From an uncultured Caproiciproducens sp. (GTDB lineage Bacteria; Bacillota; Clostridia; Oscillospirales; Acutalibacteraceae), in assembly GCF_963664915.1 (NCBI RefSeq), contig NZ_OY761810.1, positions 2,742,661-2,806,660 on the forward strand: a DNA stretch of 64,000 nucleotides. Direction: 5' to 3'. Made by a program: the position numbers and the translations under genes. Shown piece by piece: positions 6,964 through 16,446 of this stretch. The notes under the pieces are model-generated. The model was given only the letters and a program-made list of their open reading frames with translations, searched no databases and had not been told where the DNA came from. Numbering within the stretch: position 1 is the first letter of the stretch; each line of letters opens with the position of its first letter.

Positions 6964-9900
6964 TTATTGTTGCAATTCTTCGACAATTGCCACATTTTTC
7001 TCCCCTAGAAGCTTTTTTAATTCCCGCACCAAAATATCATTGACACTGACAAACATGGAATAGGGAGCGCGCATAAGTTTTCTTGTATTGATATAGTAAA
7101 TATAAAGCGGAGTTTTTCCGTCAAATACAGCGAGATATTTTTTTGCCCGGTCATACAGCTGAGATTCCTCGTCCGGCACTTTAATGTAAAGTCCCGGATG
7201 CGCCGGCTTAGCGGAAGCGGCGCTTTTTTCGGAACCAGAATGCAACGTCGGCGCAGCACCTACCATCTCGCAGACAAGCTTCGCTTCTTCATCCTCGCGC
7301 ATACTGATTCTGCCGAAAACTTTCACGATTTTCCCCTCGGCAATCCATTCGCCATATTTAGCAAGAATTTTAGGGAATACCAGAACTTCCATCGAACCGA
7401 ACATATCCTCCAGCGTAATGAACGCCATTGTACTGTTGCTTTTCGTAACCTTCATTTTTACGCTGACAATGATACCAAGGAGCGTTGCTGTATCTCCGTC
7501 ATGGAAACGTCCCCCGCCCTCCCTTGCATCGTCAAGGATTTCTCCGGTTCGGCTTGCGTGAATCGCATTATACTGATTGATATATTCTGCCATCGGATGA
7601 CCGGAAAGATACATTCCGGTCACTTCTTTTTCCATGGAAAGTTTGTCGGTCAGGCTGAAATCGGGCATATCCGCTATGGAGTATTCCTCTTCATCAGTCT
7701 GCACACCGGTGTCAAAGAAGCCCATTTGACCGTCGACATTACGTCTTTTATCATCATCAAGGTGATCAATAATATTTCCGACACTTGTGAGCATTTGCCT
7801 GCGGTTGACGCCAAGATCGTCCAATGCGCCGCATTTAATCAGGCTTTCCAGCGCGCGCCGGTTCAACTCGCCGTACATGCGCTTGCAAAAGCTGTAAAAG
7901 GACGTAAAATCGCCGTTTGCCTTTCTGTCGCGCAACGCACTGATAATAAAGCCCTTGCCCAAATTTTTAATAGCCAGCAGCCCAAAACGGATATCCTTTC
8001 CCGAAACTGCAAAACCGATGCCGCTCTGATTGACATTGGGTGCCAGTACGCGGATGCCCAACCGTATACATTCGGCAATATACGCCGACAGTTTGTTGTT
8101 GTTATCCAGCACGCTGGTCATGAGCGCCGCCATATACTCCCGCGGATAGTAGCATTTAAGCCAAGCTGTCTGATAACTCAGCAGAGCGTAAGCCGCCGCG
8201 TGGGATTTGTTGAAAGCGTAGGACGCGAAACTTTCCATTTCGCTGTAAATCGCTTTCGCTGTGGACTCATCCACGCCGCGGCGGATACAGCCTTCCACCT
8301 CAACTGTTCCGTTTTCATCGGTTAGGCCGTAAATAAAGATTTTGCTTTCGCGCTCCATAACCGCTGCTTTTTTCTTGCTCATGGCACGGCGCACAATATC
8401 CGCACGCCCCAGAGAATAGCCCGCAAGGGTCCGGAAAATCTGCATAACCTGTTCCTGATACACAATACATCCGTAAGTCACTTCAAGAATATCTTTAAGA
8501 AGCGGATGACGGTAAGTCACCTTTTCGGGACTATGCCTGTTTTCAACGTAGCGCGGAATTGACTCCATCGGACCGGGACGGTACAGCGAAATAACCGCAA
8601 TCAAATCTTCGATGTATTCCGGTCTCAGCTGCATAATCACACTTCGCATTCCCGCAGATTCAAACTGGAATACGCCGTCTGTCGCGCCGGTGGAGAGCAT
8701 CGTGTATACTTTTTTATCATCAAGCGGAATATCTTCGATTTGAAAACCCGGCCGCTGCACGGAGATCATTTCCTGCGCGTCGCGAATGACCGAAAGATTG
8801 CGCAGGCCGAGGAAGTCCATTTTCAGCAGGCCAAGCTCTTCCAACGTGGTCATGGTGTACTGTGTAACCACGGAATCGTTGTTTTTGGCAAGCGGAACAT
8901 ACTCCGCAACCGGCTTGTCCGTGATGACGACGCCAGCGGCGTGCGTGGAAGCATTGCGCGGCATACCCTCGAGCTTGCGCGCCATATCGATCAGCTCATG
9001 GATCTGAGGATCGGTGTCATACCGCTGTTTAAGATCAGCGGAAGTCTTCAGCGCCTTTTCAAGCGTAATATTCTGCTCCATCGGCACCAGCTTTGCGACA
9101 CCGTCAACGGTAGCATAAGGCACCGCCATTGCACGGCCAACGTCTCGGATGGAACCGCGCGCGGCCATCGTACCGAAGGTAACAATTTGGGCAACGTGAT
9201 CGGCTCCGTATTTCTGTACGACGTACTCAATCATTTCCTGACGCCGTTCATCGGAAAAATCGATGTCAAAGTCCGGCATACTGACGCGCTCAGGGTTGAG
9301 AAAGCGCTCGAAAAGCAGGTTGTATTTAATAGGATCAACACCCGTAATGCCAATGCAGTACGCAGCCAGACTTCCCGCTCCAGAGCCTCTTCCCGGCCCG
9401 ACCGGAATGCCGACCTCTTTGGCGTGGCGCACAAAATCGTATACGATCAGATAGTAATTGACATACCCCATATGTTCAATGGTATTCAGCTCGTATTCCA
9501 GCCGATCGACCAGTGCCTGATCGGGTTGTTCTCCATAGTGAACGTGAAGACCCTCATAGCATTTTTCACGGAAAAACACAGGATTCTCCTGCCCGTTGGA
9601 GGTTTCAAAATGAGGAAGCTTGGTTTTCCCGAATTCAAACTCGACGTTGCACCTCTCCGCGATAAGTGCAGTATTATCGGCAGCCTCCGGGTGATCGGGG
9701 AAAAGCGAGCGCATTTCTTCTTCGCTCTTATAATAAAACTGATCGCTTCCAAACTCCATGCCATCCTTGTCTTCAACCGTGTGATTGGTTTGTATGCACA
9801 GGAGGATGTGGTGCATCTTGTTGTCTTCCTGACTGATATAGTGGCAGTCGTTAGTCACGACAAGCGGAATTCCTGTTTCATTGGACAGCTTAATAATGGA

Positions 9901-10458
9901 TGGGTTAATGCGTTTTTGTTCACGCAGGCCATGATCCTGCAATTCAAGATAAAAATTATTTTCTCCGAATATATCGCGGTAACGCAGGGCGGCCTCTTTT
10001 GCGCCGCTGTAGTCGCCAGCGGTCAGCGCCCGGGGAATTTCTCCCGCAAGACAAGCCGAAAGGGCAATCAAACCTTCATGATGCTCTCTTAAAAGGTCAA
10101 AATCCACGCGGGGTTTGCTGTAGAAGCCCTCTGTCCACGCTTTGGACACGATTGCAATCAGATTCTGATAGCCGATATTATTTTCACAAAGCAAAACCAA
10201 ATGCCGATGCTCCGCGTCAAGCTCATGTACCTTGTCAAAACGCGTTCTTTGCGCGACATAAACTTCGCAGCCGATAATCGGTTTGATGCCGCGTTTTTTT
10301 GCCGCCCTGTAAAAATCGACGGCACCGTACATGACGCCGTGGTCAGTAATCGCCACGGCTGTGTCGCCTCGTTCGGCGGCGGTATCCAGCAGTTCGGTGA
10401 TACGGCACGCGCCGTCCAGCAGGCTGTATTCGGTGTGCAAATGCAAATGAACAAACAT
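6964..10458 (-). CDS. dnaE: DNA polymerase III subunit alpha, DnaE type
   Basis: A 1164-residue replicative polymerase subunit. An N-terminal PHP domain opens with HLHTEYSLLDGACR (residues 5-18). The polymerase active-site motif PDFDIDF lies near residue 396 and HAAGVVI near 504. A helix-hairpin-helix region follows, and a C-terminal OB-fold begins near residue 990. This is the DnaE rather than PolC type: there is no inserted 3'-5' exonuclease. The start at 10458 is fixed by AGGAGG; an upstream in-frame ATG at 10533 lies within whiA. It sits 25 nt downstream of whiA in the hprK-to-pfkA operon. Confidence 0.97.
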   Translation of the reverse strand: MFVHLHLHTEYSLLDGACRITELLDTAAERGDTAVAITDHGVMYGAVDFYRAAKKRGIKPIIGCEVYVAQRTRFDKVHELDAEHRHLVLLCENNIGYQNLIAIVSKAWTEGFYSKPRVDFDLLREHHEGLIALSACLAGEIPRALTAGDYSGAKEAALRYRDIFGENNFYLELQDHGLREQKRINPSIIKLSNETGIPLVVTNDCHYISQEDNKMHHILLCIQTNHTVEDKDGMEFGSDQFYYKSEEEMRSLFPDHPEAADNTALIAERCNVEFEFGKTKLPHFETSNGQENPVFFREKCYEGLHVHYGEQPDQALVDRLEYELNTIEHMGYVNYYLIVYDFVRHAKEVGIPVGPGRGSGAGSLAAYCIGITGVDPIKYNLLFERFLNPERVSMPDFDIDFSDERRQEMIEYVVQKYGADHVAQIVTFGTMAARGSIRDVGRAMAVPYATVDGVAKLVPMEQNITLEKALKTSADLKQRYDTDPQIHELIDMARKLEGMPRNASTHAAGVVITDKPVAEYVPLAKNNDSVVTQYTMTTLEELGLLKMDFLGLRNLSVIRDAQEMISVQRPGFQIEDIPLDDKKVYTMLSTGATDGVFQFESAGMRSVIMQLRPEYIEDLIAVISLYRPGPMESIPRYVENRHSPEKVTYRHPLLKDILEVTYGCIVYQEQVMQIFRTLAGYSLGRADIVRRAMSKKKAAVMERESKIFIYGLTDENGTVEVEGCIRRGVDESTAKAIYSEMESFASYAFNKSHAAAYALLSYQTAWLKCYYPREYMAALMTSVLDNNNKLSAYIAECIRLGIRVLAPNVNQSGIGFAVSGKDIRFGLLAIKNLGKGFIISALRDRKANGDFTSFYSFCKRMYGELNRRALESLIKCGALDDLGVNRRQMLTSVGNIIDHLDDDKRRNVDGQMGFFDTGVQTDEEEYSIADMPDFSLTDKLSMEKEVTGMYLSGHPMAEYINQYNAIHASRTGEILDDAREGGGRFHDGDTATLLGIIVSVKMKVTKSNSTMAFITLEDMFGSMEVLVFPKILAKYGEWIAEGKIVKVFGRISMREDEEAKLVCEMVGAAPTLHSGSEKSAASAKPAHPGLYIKVPDEESQLYDRAKKYLAVFDGKTPLYIYYINTRKLMRAPYSMFVSVNDILVRELKKLLGEKNVAIVEELQQ

Positions 10459-10483
10459 GTGCGGTAACCTCCTGTATTTTTTA

Positions 10484-11410
10484 CTATAATTCCCTTGCCA
10501 TTTCCACAATCCGCTGTAATCGATGATTGACACCGGACCGGCTCAGCGGTTCAGACATCATTGTGCCTAACTCGCGAAGCGACATTTCCGGATATTGGCA
10601 GCGCAACATTGCAAGCTCGCGCAGCTCCTCCGGTAAAATCAAGAGTCCTCCGGCAGTATTCATTATTTTTTCGATTGAAACAATTTGTGCGGCAGAGGCC
10701 AGCGCTGTTTTATCTAAATTTGCGGTTTCAAAATTGGTTTTTCGGTTCACATTGTTTCGAACTTCTTTCAGCATTTTCACCTGCATCAAATTCATTGCAG
10801 CTTTACCGGCACCCATAAAAGTCATTAAATCCGCAATGTGCTCGCTGCCCTTTATGTAGACGACATACGATCCCTTGCGGTTTATCAGCCCCGACTGTAA
10901 ATCAAGCTCATAAATTTCACTGATAAAGGCGGACAGATCCCTTGCCAAATTCATAAACGGCACCGCAAATTCAAGATGGTAGTCCTTTTGGGGGTCTGAC
11001 ACAGTACCGCAGGAAAGAAAAACGCCCCGCAGGAACGCGCAGGCACAGCATTCGTTTTCAATATTTGCACGGTTAATTCGCAGGTTGATTTCCGTTTTTG
11101 TATGGCCGAAACAATCAAGCACCGCTTCTCTTTGCCCGCTCCCGGCGACTGCAACGGTAAACGCGCTTTTCCGCTCTTTTCTGCGCAGTACGGAGGTAGA
11201 GATATCGACGTATACACCGGCTGTTTCCGCCGTCAACTGTGCCGCACGGTGGGCGGCTGCACTGTTTTCAGTTGTCAGGGTAACGGCATTTCCGGAAAAA
11301 CTGCGACCAAATAAAAGCATGCCGTAGCACTCCGCCTTTTGGCAGCAGGAGTCCTGTGGCATGACCTGACAAAGTTCTGTTTTTGTTTCAGACGCAAAGG
11401 ACATATTCAT
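10484..11410 (-). CDS. whiA: DNA-binding protein WhiA
   Basis: This 308-residue protein has the WhiA layout: an N-terminal LAGLIDADG-type homing-endonuclease-like fold and a C-terminal helix-turn-helix (SLRELGTMMSEPLSRSGVNH, about residues 273-292). In Bacillus it binds DNA and affects cell division and chromosome segregation; in actinobacteria it controls sporulation. It follows rapZ after 14 nt. The usual yvcK between the two is missing. Confidence 0.95.
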   Translation of the reverse strand: MNMSFASETKTELCQVMPQDSCCQKAECYGMLLFGRSFSGNAVTLTTENSAAAHRAAQLTAETAGVYVDISTSVLRRKERKSAFTVAVAGSGQREAVLDCFGHTKTEINLRINRANIENECCACAFLRGVFLSCGTVSDPQKDYHLEFAVPFMNLARDLSAFISEIYELDLQSGLINRKGSYVVYIKGSEHIADLMTFMGAGKAAMNLMQVKMLKEVRNNVNRKTNFETANLDKTALASAAQIVSIEKIMNTAGGLLILPEELRELAMLRCQYPEMSLRELGTMMSEPLSRSGVNHRLQRIVEMAREL

Positions 11411-11424
11411 TCGCTCCTGACAAT

Positions 11425-12285
11425 TTATTGCTTTTGTATATCACGATGGTTAACACTTGTCCTCATATTCCGCTCAAGCAAATGATTGTACAAAAGCTGC
11501 GCCAGCGCAACGGAACGATGATGCCCGCCGGTACAGCCTATGGCAATGACAAGCTGGCTTTTCCCCTCGTTGCAGTAAAGAGGAATCATATAATCGATTA
11601 AACTTAAAAATCGCTCGATAAAGCCCTGCGTCTGTTCCCACTTCATCACATAACTGCGTACAGGCTCATCAAGGCCGGTCAGATTTCTCAATTCATCAAC
11701 ATAATACGGATTCGGCAGACATCGTACGTCAAATACCAGATCCGATTCTGCGGGAATCCCATACTTAAATCCGAATGAAACGCAGTGAATCATGAGCGCG
11801 TCAGAGGAATCGCCCAGAAACAGGCTTGAAATGCGTTCCTTTAACTGCGCAGGCGACAAATAGGATGTATCAATGATATAATCCGCACGTTCCCGTACCG
11901 GCTTTAAAACATCCCGTTCCAGCTTCACCGCCTGTTCAAGCGAACCAAGGCAGTTTTCCACCAGCGGATGCTTGCGCCGGGTTTCTTTAAAGCGGTTCAT
12001 CAGCACAGTATCATTGGCATCCAAAAATAATATTTTATATTCCTTTTCTTCGCTTCTCATCTGATCCAGCGTCTCAAATAGGCTGGAAAACATATCGCCC
12101 CCACGGATATCGGTTACTACCGCAACACGGGAAAGCGCTCCTTTCGCCTGATTGGACATTTCGTAAAAGGCAATAATAAGCTTTGGCGGAATATTATCCA
12201 CACAATAAAATCCAATATCCTCCAATGCGTCGATAGCGCGGGATTTTCCCGCGCCGGAAAGGCCTGTAATAATTAAAAATTCCAT
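11425..12285 (-). CDS. rapZ: RNase adapter / nucleotide-binding protein RapZ (YvcJ)
   Basis: A 286-residue P-loop protein with Walker A GLSGAGKS (residues 8-15), the YCVDNIPP motif just after, DIRGG near 60 and the C-terminal GCTGGHHRSV near 249-258. In enterobacteria RapZ directs RNase E to glmZ sRNA and senses glucosamine-6-phosphate. In Firmicutes YvcJ binds and hydrolyses nucleotides and its target is less clear. murB lies 12 nt upstream and whiA 14 nt downstream, as in the conserved cluster. Confidence 0.95.
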   Translation of the reverse strand: MEFLIITGLSGAGKSRAIDALEDIGFYCVDNIPPKLIIAFYEMSNQAKGALSRVAVVTDIRGGDMFSSLFETLDQMRSEEKEYKILFLDANDTVLMNRFKETRRKHPLVENCLGSLEQAVKLERDVLKPVRERADYIIDTSYLSPAQLKERISSLFLGDSSDALMIHCVSFGFKYGIPAESDLVFDVRCLPNPYYVDELRNLTGLDEPVRSYVMKWEQTQGFIERFLSLIDYMIPLYCNEGKSQLVIAIGCTGGHHRSVALAQLLYNHLLERNMRTSVNHRDIQKQ

Positions 12286-12297
12286 AATACCTCCACA

Positions 12298-13206
12298 TCA
12301 GCCTATGGTTTTCACTTCACATTCCAATAAAACATTCGTTTGTTGATAAACGGTATTTTGAATGATCTTTATCAGTTCCGTCACGTCCCGGCAGGTTGCA
12401 CCGCCTGTATTAACGATGAAGCCCGCATGTTTCGTACTGACCATCGCGCCGCCGACCGCCCTGCCCTTTAATCCGCAGCTTTCAATAAGCGCACCGGCAA
12501 AATGTCCTTCGGGACGCTTAAACACACTTCCCGCACTCGGCAGTTCAAGCGGCTGTTTCGATTTTCTGCGGCTGTAAAGGTCATCCATTTCCGCCGATAT
12601 CAGTTCCCTGTTTCCCGACTGCAGCCCAAGCGTGAGCGACAGGATAGTGCAACCATTGTCGGTATATGCGCTATGGCGATAACCCAGCTGCAGTTCTTCA
12701 CCGGACAATGTGCCAATTTCCCCATTCTTTGTGATATGCGTACAGGAAACAAGCACACTTTTCATTTCACGGTTGTAGGCACCGGCGTTCATGAAAGCCG
12801 CTCCGCCGGCAGCACCCGGAATTCCCCACGCAAATTCAAGCCCGGTCAGCGAATGTTCCCTGGCAAAGGCGCAGACCCCCGCAAGGGATACACCGGCGCC
12901 GCAGGAGACAGCCGAGTCACCGGCCAATTTTATTTCATGGAATACGCCGTCAAATGCAATCACCGCGCCCCGTATCCCATCATCGCCGACAAGCATATTG
13001 GAACCGTTGCCGATTGGCATCAGAGGTACTGCAAGCTCATACGCTGCTTTGTACAGTTTTTGAATCTCCACATGACTGTACACAGTAATAAACAAGTCCG
13101 CCGGTCCGCCTATTTTAAATGTGGTGTGCCGGCTCATCGGCTCATTCCGGCAGACCCTGCATCCATAGCTATCAGCCTCAATTGCAAATTGTTCTAATTG
13201 ATTCAT
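12298..13206 (-). CDS. murB: UDP-N-acetylenolpyruvoylglucosamine reductase
   Basis: A 302-residue FAD enzyme that reduces enolpyruvyl-UDP-GlcNAc to UDP-MurNAc in peptidoglycan precursor synthesis. Visible features are the FAD-binding PIGNGSNMLV loop near residue 61-70, GLEFAWGIPGAAGGAAFMNA near 120-140, and SAGSVFKRPEG near 225 with the catalytic Ser. A C-terminal Glu occurs in LLECEVKTIG. This is the type II (Gram-positive) form. The start follows GGAGGAAACG. Confidence 0.97.
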   Translation of the reverse strand: MNQLEQFAIEADSYGCRVCRNEPMSRHTTFKIGGPADLFITVYSHVEIQKLYKAAYELAVPLMPIGNGSNMLVGDDGIRGAVIAFDGVFHEIKLAGDSAVSCGAGVSLAGVCAFAREHSLTGLEFAWGIPGAAGGAAFMNAGAYNREMKSVLVSCTHITKNGEIGTLSGEELQLGYRHSAYTDNGCTILSLTLGLQSGNRELISAEMDDLYSRRKSKQPLELPSAGSVFKRPEGHFAGALIESCGLKGRAVGGAMVSTKHAGFIVNTGGATCRDVTELIKIIQNTVYQQTNVLLECEVKTIG

Positions 13207-13292
13207 CGTTTCCTCCGGTTATTCTAATATTACAGCAATTTTCAAAATTAATGAGAGTTTTTCTTACTGTCTCCTTATAATTTATTAGTCTG

Positions 13293-14030
13293 CTATAATA
13301 ACGGATCATCAAAAACAATAGAATGTTCTTTAAGGTATGATTTAAAACGGGCAATGCTTGCGTTTACCACAAGCTCCTCCGGAAAATCCAGTTCCTTCAA
13401 CAGTGCCAGCGATTGGTCAAAACAGCCAACGCTTGCGGAAAAATGGGAATCGGTGTTGACGATAATCGGCACATTCCTCTTTTTACATAGTTCCATAATT
13501 TTTTTGCAGTTGGGAATGGAGGACGTACGTCCGGTAAAGCTGCTTTCATTCAGCTCGACCAGCTTTCCCTGCCGGCCGAATTCCGGGATAACCGATTCAT
13601 AGTCATATCGATATTCCTTTGTGCCGCTGTGCCCTATTACATTAATATGCGGATTTTGTGCGATGTTCATCCAAACATTTGTAATTGCTTCCACCGTTGG
13701 TTTTTCATCCGGCATCGGATCACCGTGAATGGAGGCAATGATCCAGTCCAACTCGTTGATACAGTCGTTCTCAAGATCGGTATTGCCGTCATAATCAATG
13801 ACATTTGTTTCCTGTCCGCGTAAGACAATCACGCCTTCAAGAAGATGAGGAATCACCCTGAGGTTGTGAAAGTACCATTTCCTCGGTGCGCCCGGCATGG
13901 TGATGCCGTGATCGGTTATGGCAATAGCGTAGAGATTTTTTAAAAAAGCAGCGTGCACCATTTCCTGCAAACTGCTGTAAGCGTGCGTAGAGGCAATTGT
14001 GTGCGTGTGCGTATCTGCAATGATATTCAT
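13293..14030 (-). CDS. PHP-domain phosphatase (YcdX-like)
   Basis: A 245-residue stand-alone PHP domain with the metal-binding motifs ADTHTHTIASTHAYS (residues 5-19), ITDHG (39-43), a conserved HGDPMP segment and HINVIGHSG, and TDSHFS near the C-terminus. The single-domain YcdX/PHP proteins are metal-dependent phosphatases. The hprK-PHP-murB-rapZ order is common in Clostridia, but the physiological substrate is not established. Confidence 0.9.
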   Translation of the reverse strand: MNIIADTHTHTIASTHAYSSLQEMVHAAFLKNLYAIAITDHGITMPGAPRKWYFHNLRVIPHLLEGVIVLRGQETNVIDYDGNTDLENDCINELDWIIASIHGDPMPDEKPTVEAITNVWMNIAQNPHINVIGHSGTKEYRYDYESVIPEFGRQGKLVELNESSFTGRTSSIPNCKKIMELCKKRNVPIIVNTDSHFSASVGCFDQSLALLKELDFPEELVVNASIARFKSYLKEHSIVFDDPLL

Positions 14031-14064
14031 TTTTACTCCCAGTTTCTATCCATATATTCGTATT

Positions 14065-15030
14065 TTATAAATCTAAATCTAATTTTTTCTCCGTCTCCTG
14101 CAGCACAGAAATATCCATGCCGAGGTTCTGCATCAGCTCCTGTGCCGCATTATAGCCCATTTTTTTCTGACGGTTGTTCATGGCGGCTACTTCAATGATG
14201 ATTGCAAGGTTTCTGCCCGGTTTCACCGGTATTGTCAACACCGGCACTTTAATGCCGAGAATCTCCGTATATTCGCTGTCAATCCCCATACGGTCGTAAA
14301 CTTTCTTATTATCCCAAATTTCAAGGTTGATGACGATATCTATTTTTTCCGTCATTTTAACGGCGCCCATTCCGAAAATACGGCGCGCATTAATAATGCC
14401 TATGCCGCGCAGTTCAATAAAATGCCGGATGTTTTCAGGAGCCTGTCCAACAAGCGATTTGGCTGACACCCTGCGTATTTCAACCGCATCGTCCGCGATC
14501 AGCCGATGACCGCGCTTGATCAGTTCAATCGCAGTCTCGCTTTTTCCGACGCCGCTGTCACCGACCAGAAGAATTCCCTCACCGTAAACCTCGACCAGCA
14601 CCCCGTGGCGCGTAATGCGCGGTGCAAGCTCAACATTCATGAACGATACAAGGGAAGCCACCAGGCTGGAGGTCGTCTCCGGCGTACTTAAAAAAGGTAT
14701 TTCATTGGCTTTAATCGCTTCCAAAAGCTCGGGCAGAGGCTCTATGCTGCGCGCGACAATAGCAGCGGGCGGCTTTTTTGAAAAAATCTCATTCAGCACC
14801 ATGGACCGTTCTTCAGAAGAAATGGATCTTAAAAAAGATGCTTCTGCGTTTCCGAAAATAATAATGCGCCTCGTATCGTAATAATCATAAAAACGGTTAA
14901 GCTCAAGTCCGGGACGATTCACATCCATGGAAGAGATTAAAACATTTTCAGCGCCTTCGGGCATATAAACAATATCCAGTGATAATTCTTTAATCACTTT
15001 AGACAAAGGTACAGTAAAATTCGAACTCAA
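14065..15030 (-). CDS. hprK: HPr kinase/phosphorylase
   Basis: A 321-residue bifunctional enzyme that phosphorylates and dephosphorylates a Ser in HPr, controlling carbon catabolite repression through CcpA. It has the conserved His142, Walker A GDSGVGKS (157-164) and the HPrK signature ELRGIGIINARRIFG (206-220). The TTG at 15030 is preferred because AGGTG lies 6 nt upstream; an upstream ATG at 15075 has no ribosome site. It heads the operon that runs to dnaE. Confidence 0.95.
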   Translation of the reverse strand: MSSNFTVPLSKVIKELSLDIVYMPEGAENVLISSMDVNRPGLELNRFYDYYDTRRIIIFGNAEASFLRSISSEERSMVLNEIFSKKPPAAIVARSIEPLPELLEAIKANEIPFLSTPETTSSLVASLVSFMNVELAPRITRHGVLVEVYGEGILLVGDSGVGKSETAIELIKRGHRLIADDAVEIRRVSAKSLVGQAPENIRHFIELRGIGIINARRIFGMGAVKMTEKIDIVINLEIWDNKKVYDRMGIDSEYTEILGIKVPVLTIPVKPGRNLAIIIEVAAMNNRQKKMGYNAAQELMQNLGMDISVLQETEKKLDLDL

Positions 15031-15063
15031 AAAAACACCTGCTTCCCTATTTTTTATATATTT

Positions 15064-15092
15064 ATTATATCCCAACCGGTAAAAAGTTTAAA
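15064..15092 (-). promoter_or_regulatory. possible promoter of the hprK operon
   Basis: On the minus strand: TTTAAA, 17 nt, TATAAT. The -10 is exact; the -35 matches 4 of 6. Confidence 0.45.
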
Positions 15093-15142
15093 GTAAATAA
15101 TTAAATAATATGATGTTATTTCTGTTCAATAATACCCCATTG

Positions 15143-15151
15143 TGCTATAAT
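15143..15151 (+). promoter_or_regulatory. extended -10 promoter of the GT4 gene
   Basis: TGCTATAAT is an extended -10 element (TGn plus TATAAT) about 40 nt before the start at 15194. There is no good -35 at 17 nt. Confidence 0.45.
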
Positions 15152-15193
15152 ACTGCTATATGTTGATTAGTCCAGCCGAAACGGAGAATAAAT

Positions 15194-16375
15194 ATGAAAA
15201 TTGCCGTCTTTACCGACTCATATATAAATCAGCAATCAGCCGTCTCAGCAAACATAACCATTTTAAAAAACGGATTGCAAAAGCTTGGCCACGAAGTGCT
15301 GATTGTCAGCTGCGAGCTTGAGGCTGACGATTGTTTTACCCAGGAGCAAACCGTTTTTTGCCCGGCAAGAATTTCCGACAGCCTTTACGGGCAAAGTCCT
15401 AAAAAAATGAAACTGTGGTCTGTCACCCGCCTGACGGACCAATTTGCGCCTGAGATTGTACATATTGTCACTTTCGGCAATATGGGAATGCATGGACTGC
15501 GATATGCAAAGAAGCATGGTTTACCCGTTCTTACTACCTTGTACAATCTGCATGACGCGATAGACGGATATGGTGCCAATTCTTTGATAAAACGATTCAA
15601 TCTTCGTAAAAGTAGAAAAAAGCTTTTCAAACTGCTGTCACACAGCGATGTTGTTACAAGTGCGTCCCGAAAAAATTCGGTGATTGTCAGGAATCTAAAA
15701 CTCAAATGCAGAGTGAGGAATGTTCCATTCTGTGTTGACCTTGACCTGTTCAAACCGCTTTACTCAATTGACAGTGGTGTGGACGCGCTGCGGCAGAAAC
15801 TCCACATTGCTAAAGAAAAATCAATTATGGTTTTTTCCGGCAGACTGACTGACGACAATTGTGTGGACAGGCTTTTTGAAAACTGGGGCAAGTGCATCAG
15901 CATCAATGACAATTTACAGCTGTTGATTGTCGGCACCGGACGGGAAGCCGCTTTTTGGGCTGAAAAAGCAAAACTTTTGGGCATCAGCAATCAAATCACA
16001 TTTGCGGGTGAACTGCCGCATGAGGAACTCTGCACATGTTTTGCCATGTGCAAAGCATTCGTAAGCGCCTGTGGCGCCGCCGCTGTTAAAAGCTCACCCG
16101 TGGAAGCGATTGCGTGCGGTATTCCGGTTCTATTGAAGAAAGGGTCGGCAAATGCGGACCTGATTGCTGAAGGCGTAAACGGATTTACATACAGCGAACC
16201 GGCTGAGTTTGGCAGACTTGTAAAGAAGCTTGCCACGATGGACGGCGACGGCGAAGTGCTCATGAAAAAGCTGGTGAGTAAAACTGCAGCAAACCTTACG
16301 GATATCAATCAGGCAAAAGCCTTTGTAAGCTGTTATGAGCTGGCCGTAGAAAAGTATGGGAAACGGGAAAAATAA
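15194..16375 (+). CDS. glycosyltransferase family 4 protein
   Basis: A 393-residue GT-B fold enzyme. The N-terminal half opens MKIAVFTDSYINQ, as in bacterial diacylglycerol glucosyltransferases. The C-terminal half has the donor-site pattern SSPVEAIACGIPVL near residue 300, followed by an E-x7-E-like segment with NGFTYSEP. It resembles 1,2-diacylglycerol 3-glucosyltransferases, which make glycolipid anchors for lipoteichoic acid, but the acceptor cannot be fixed from sequence alone. It is a single gene with its own promoter and a terminator. Confidence 0.8.
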   Translation: MKIAVFTDSYINQQSAVSANITILKNGLQKLGHEVLIVSCELEADDCFTQEQTVFCPARISDSLYGQSPKKMKLWSVTRLTDQFAPEIVHIVTFGNMGMHGLRYAKKHGLPVLTTLYNLHDAIDGYGANSLIKRFNLRKSRKKLFKLLSHSDVVTSASRKNSVIVRNLKLKCRVRNVPFCVDLDLFKPLYSIDSGVDALRQKLHIAKEKSIMVFSGRLTDDNCVDRLFENWGKCISINDNLQLLIVGTGREAAFWAEKAKLLGISNQITFAGELPHEELCTCFAMCKAFVSACGAAAVKSSPVEAIACGIPVLLKKGSANADLIAEGVNGFTYSEPAEFGRLVKKLATMDGDGEVLMKKLVSKTAANLTDINQAKAFVSCYELAVEKYGKREK

Positions 16376-16387
16376 AAGAATAATCAA

Positions 16388-16438
16388 GAGGGTATATCCG
16401 GCGTTTAGAACAAACCGCCGAATATACCCTCATTTTTT
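16388..16438. terminator. bidirectional terminator between the GT4 gene and cdaR
   Basis: A 16-bp stem with one mismatch (16388-16403 with 16416-16431), followed by ATTTTTTG on the plus strand. It serves the convergent cdaA-cdaR operon as well. Confidence 0.85.
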
Positions 16439-16446
16439 GTTAAACG

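Noticed and set aside
8740..10092. A 450-codon open frame antisense to dnaE
   Set aside because: It lies wholly inside dnaE, with no ribosome site or known domain. The low stop frequency follows from the codon use of dnaE. The 375-codon frame at 7198-8325 is rejected for the same reason.
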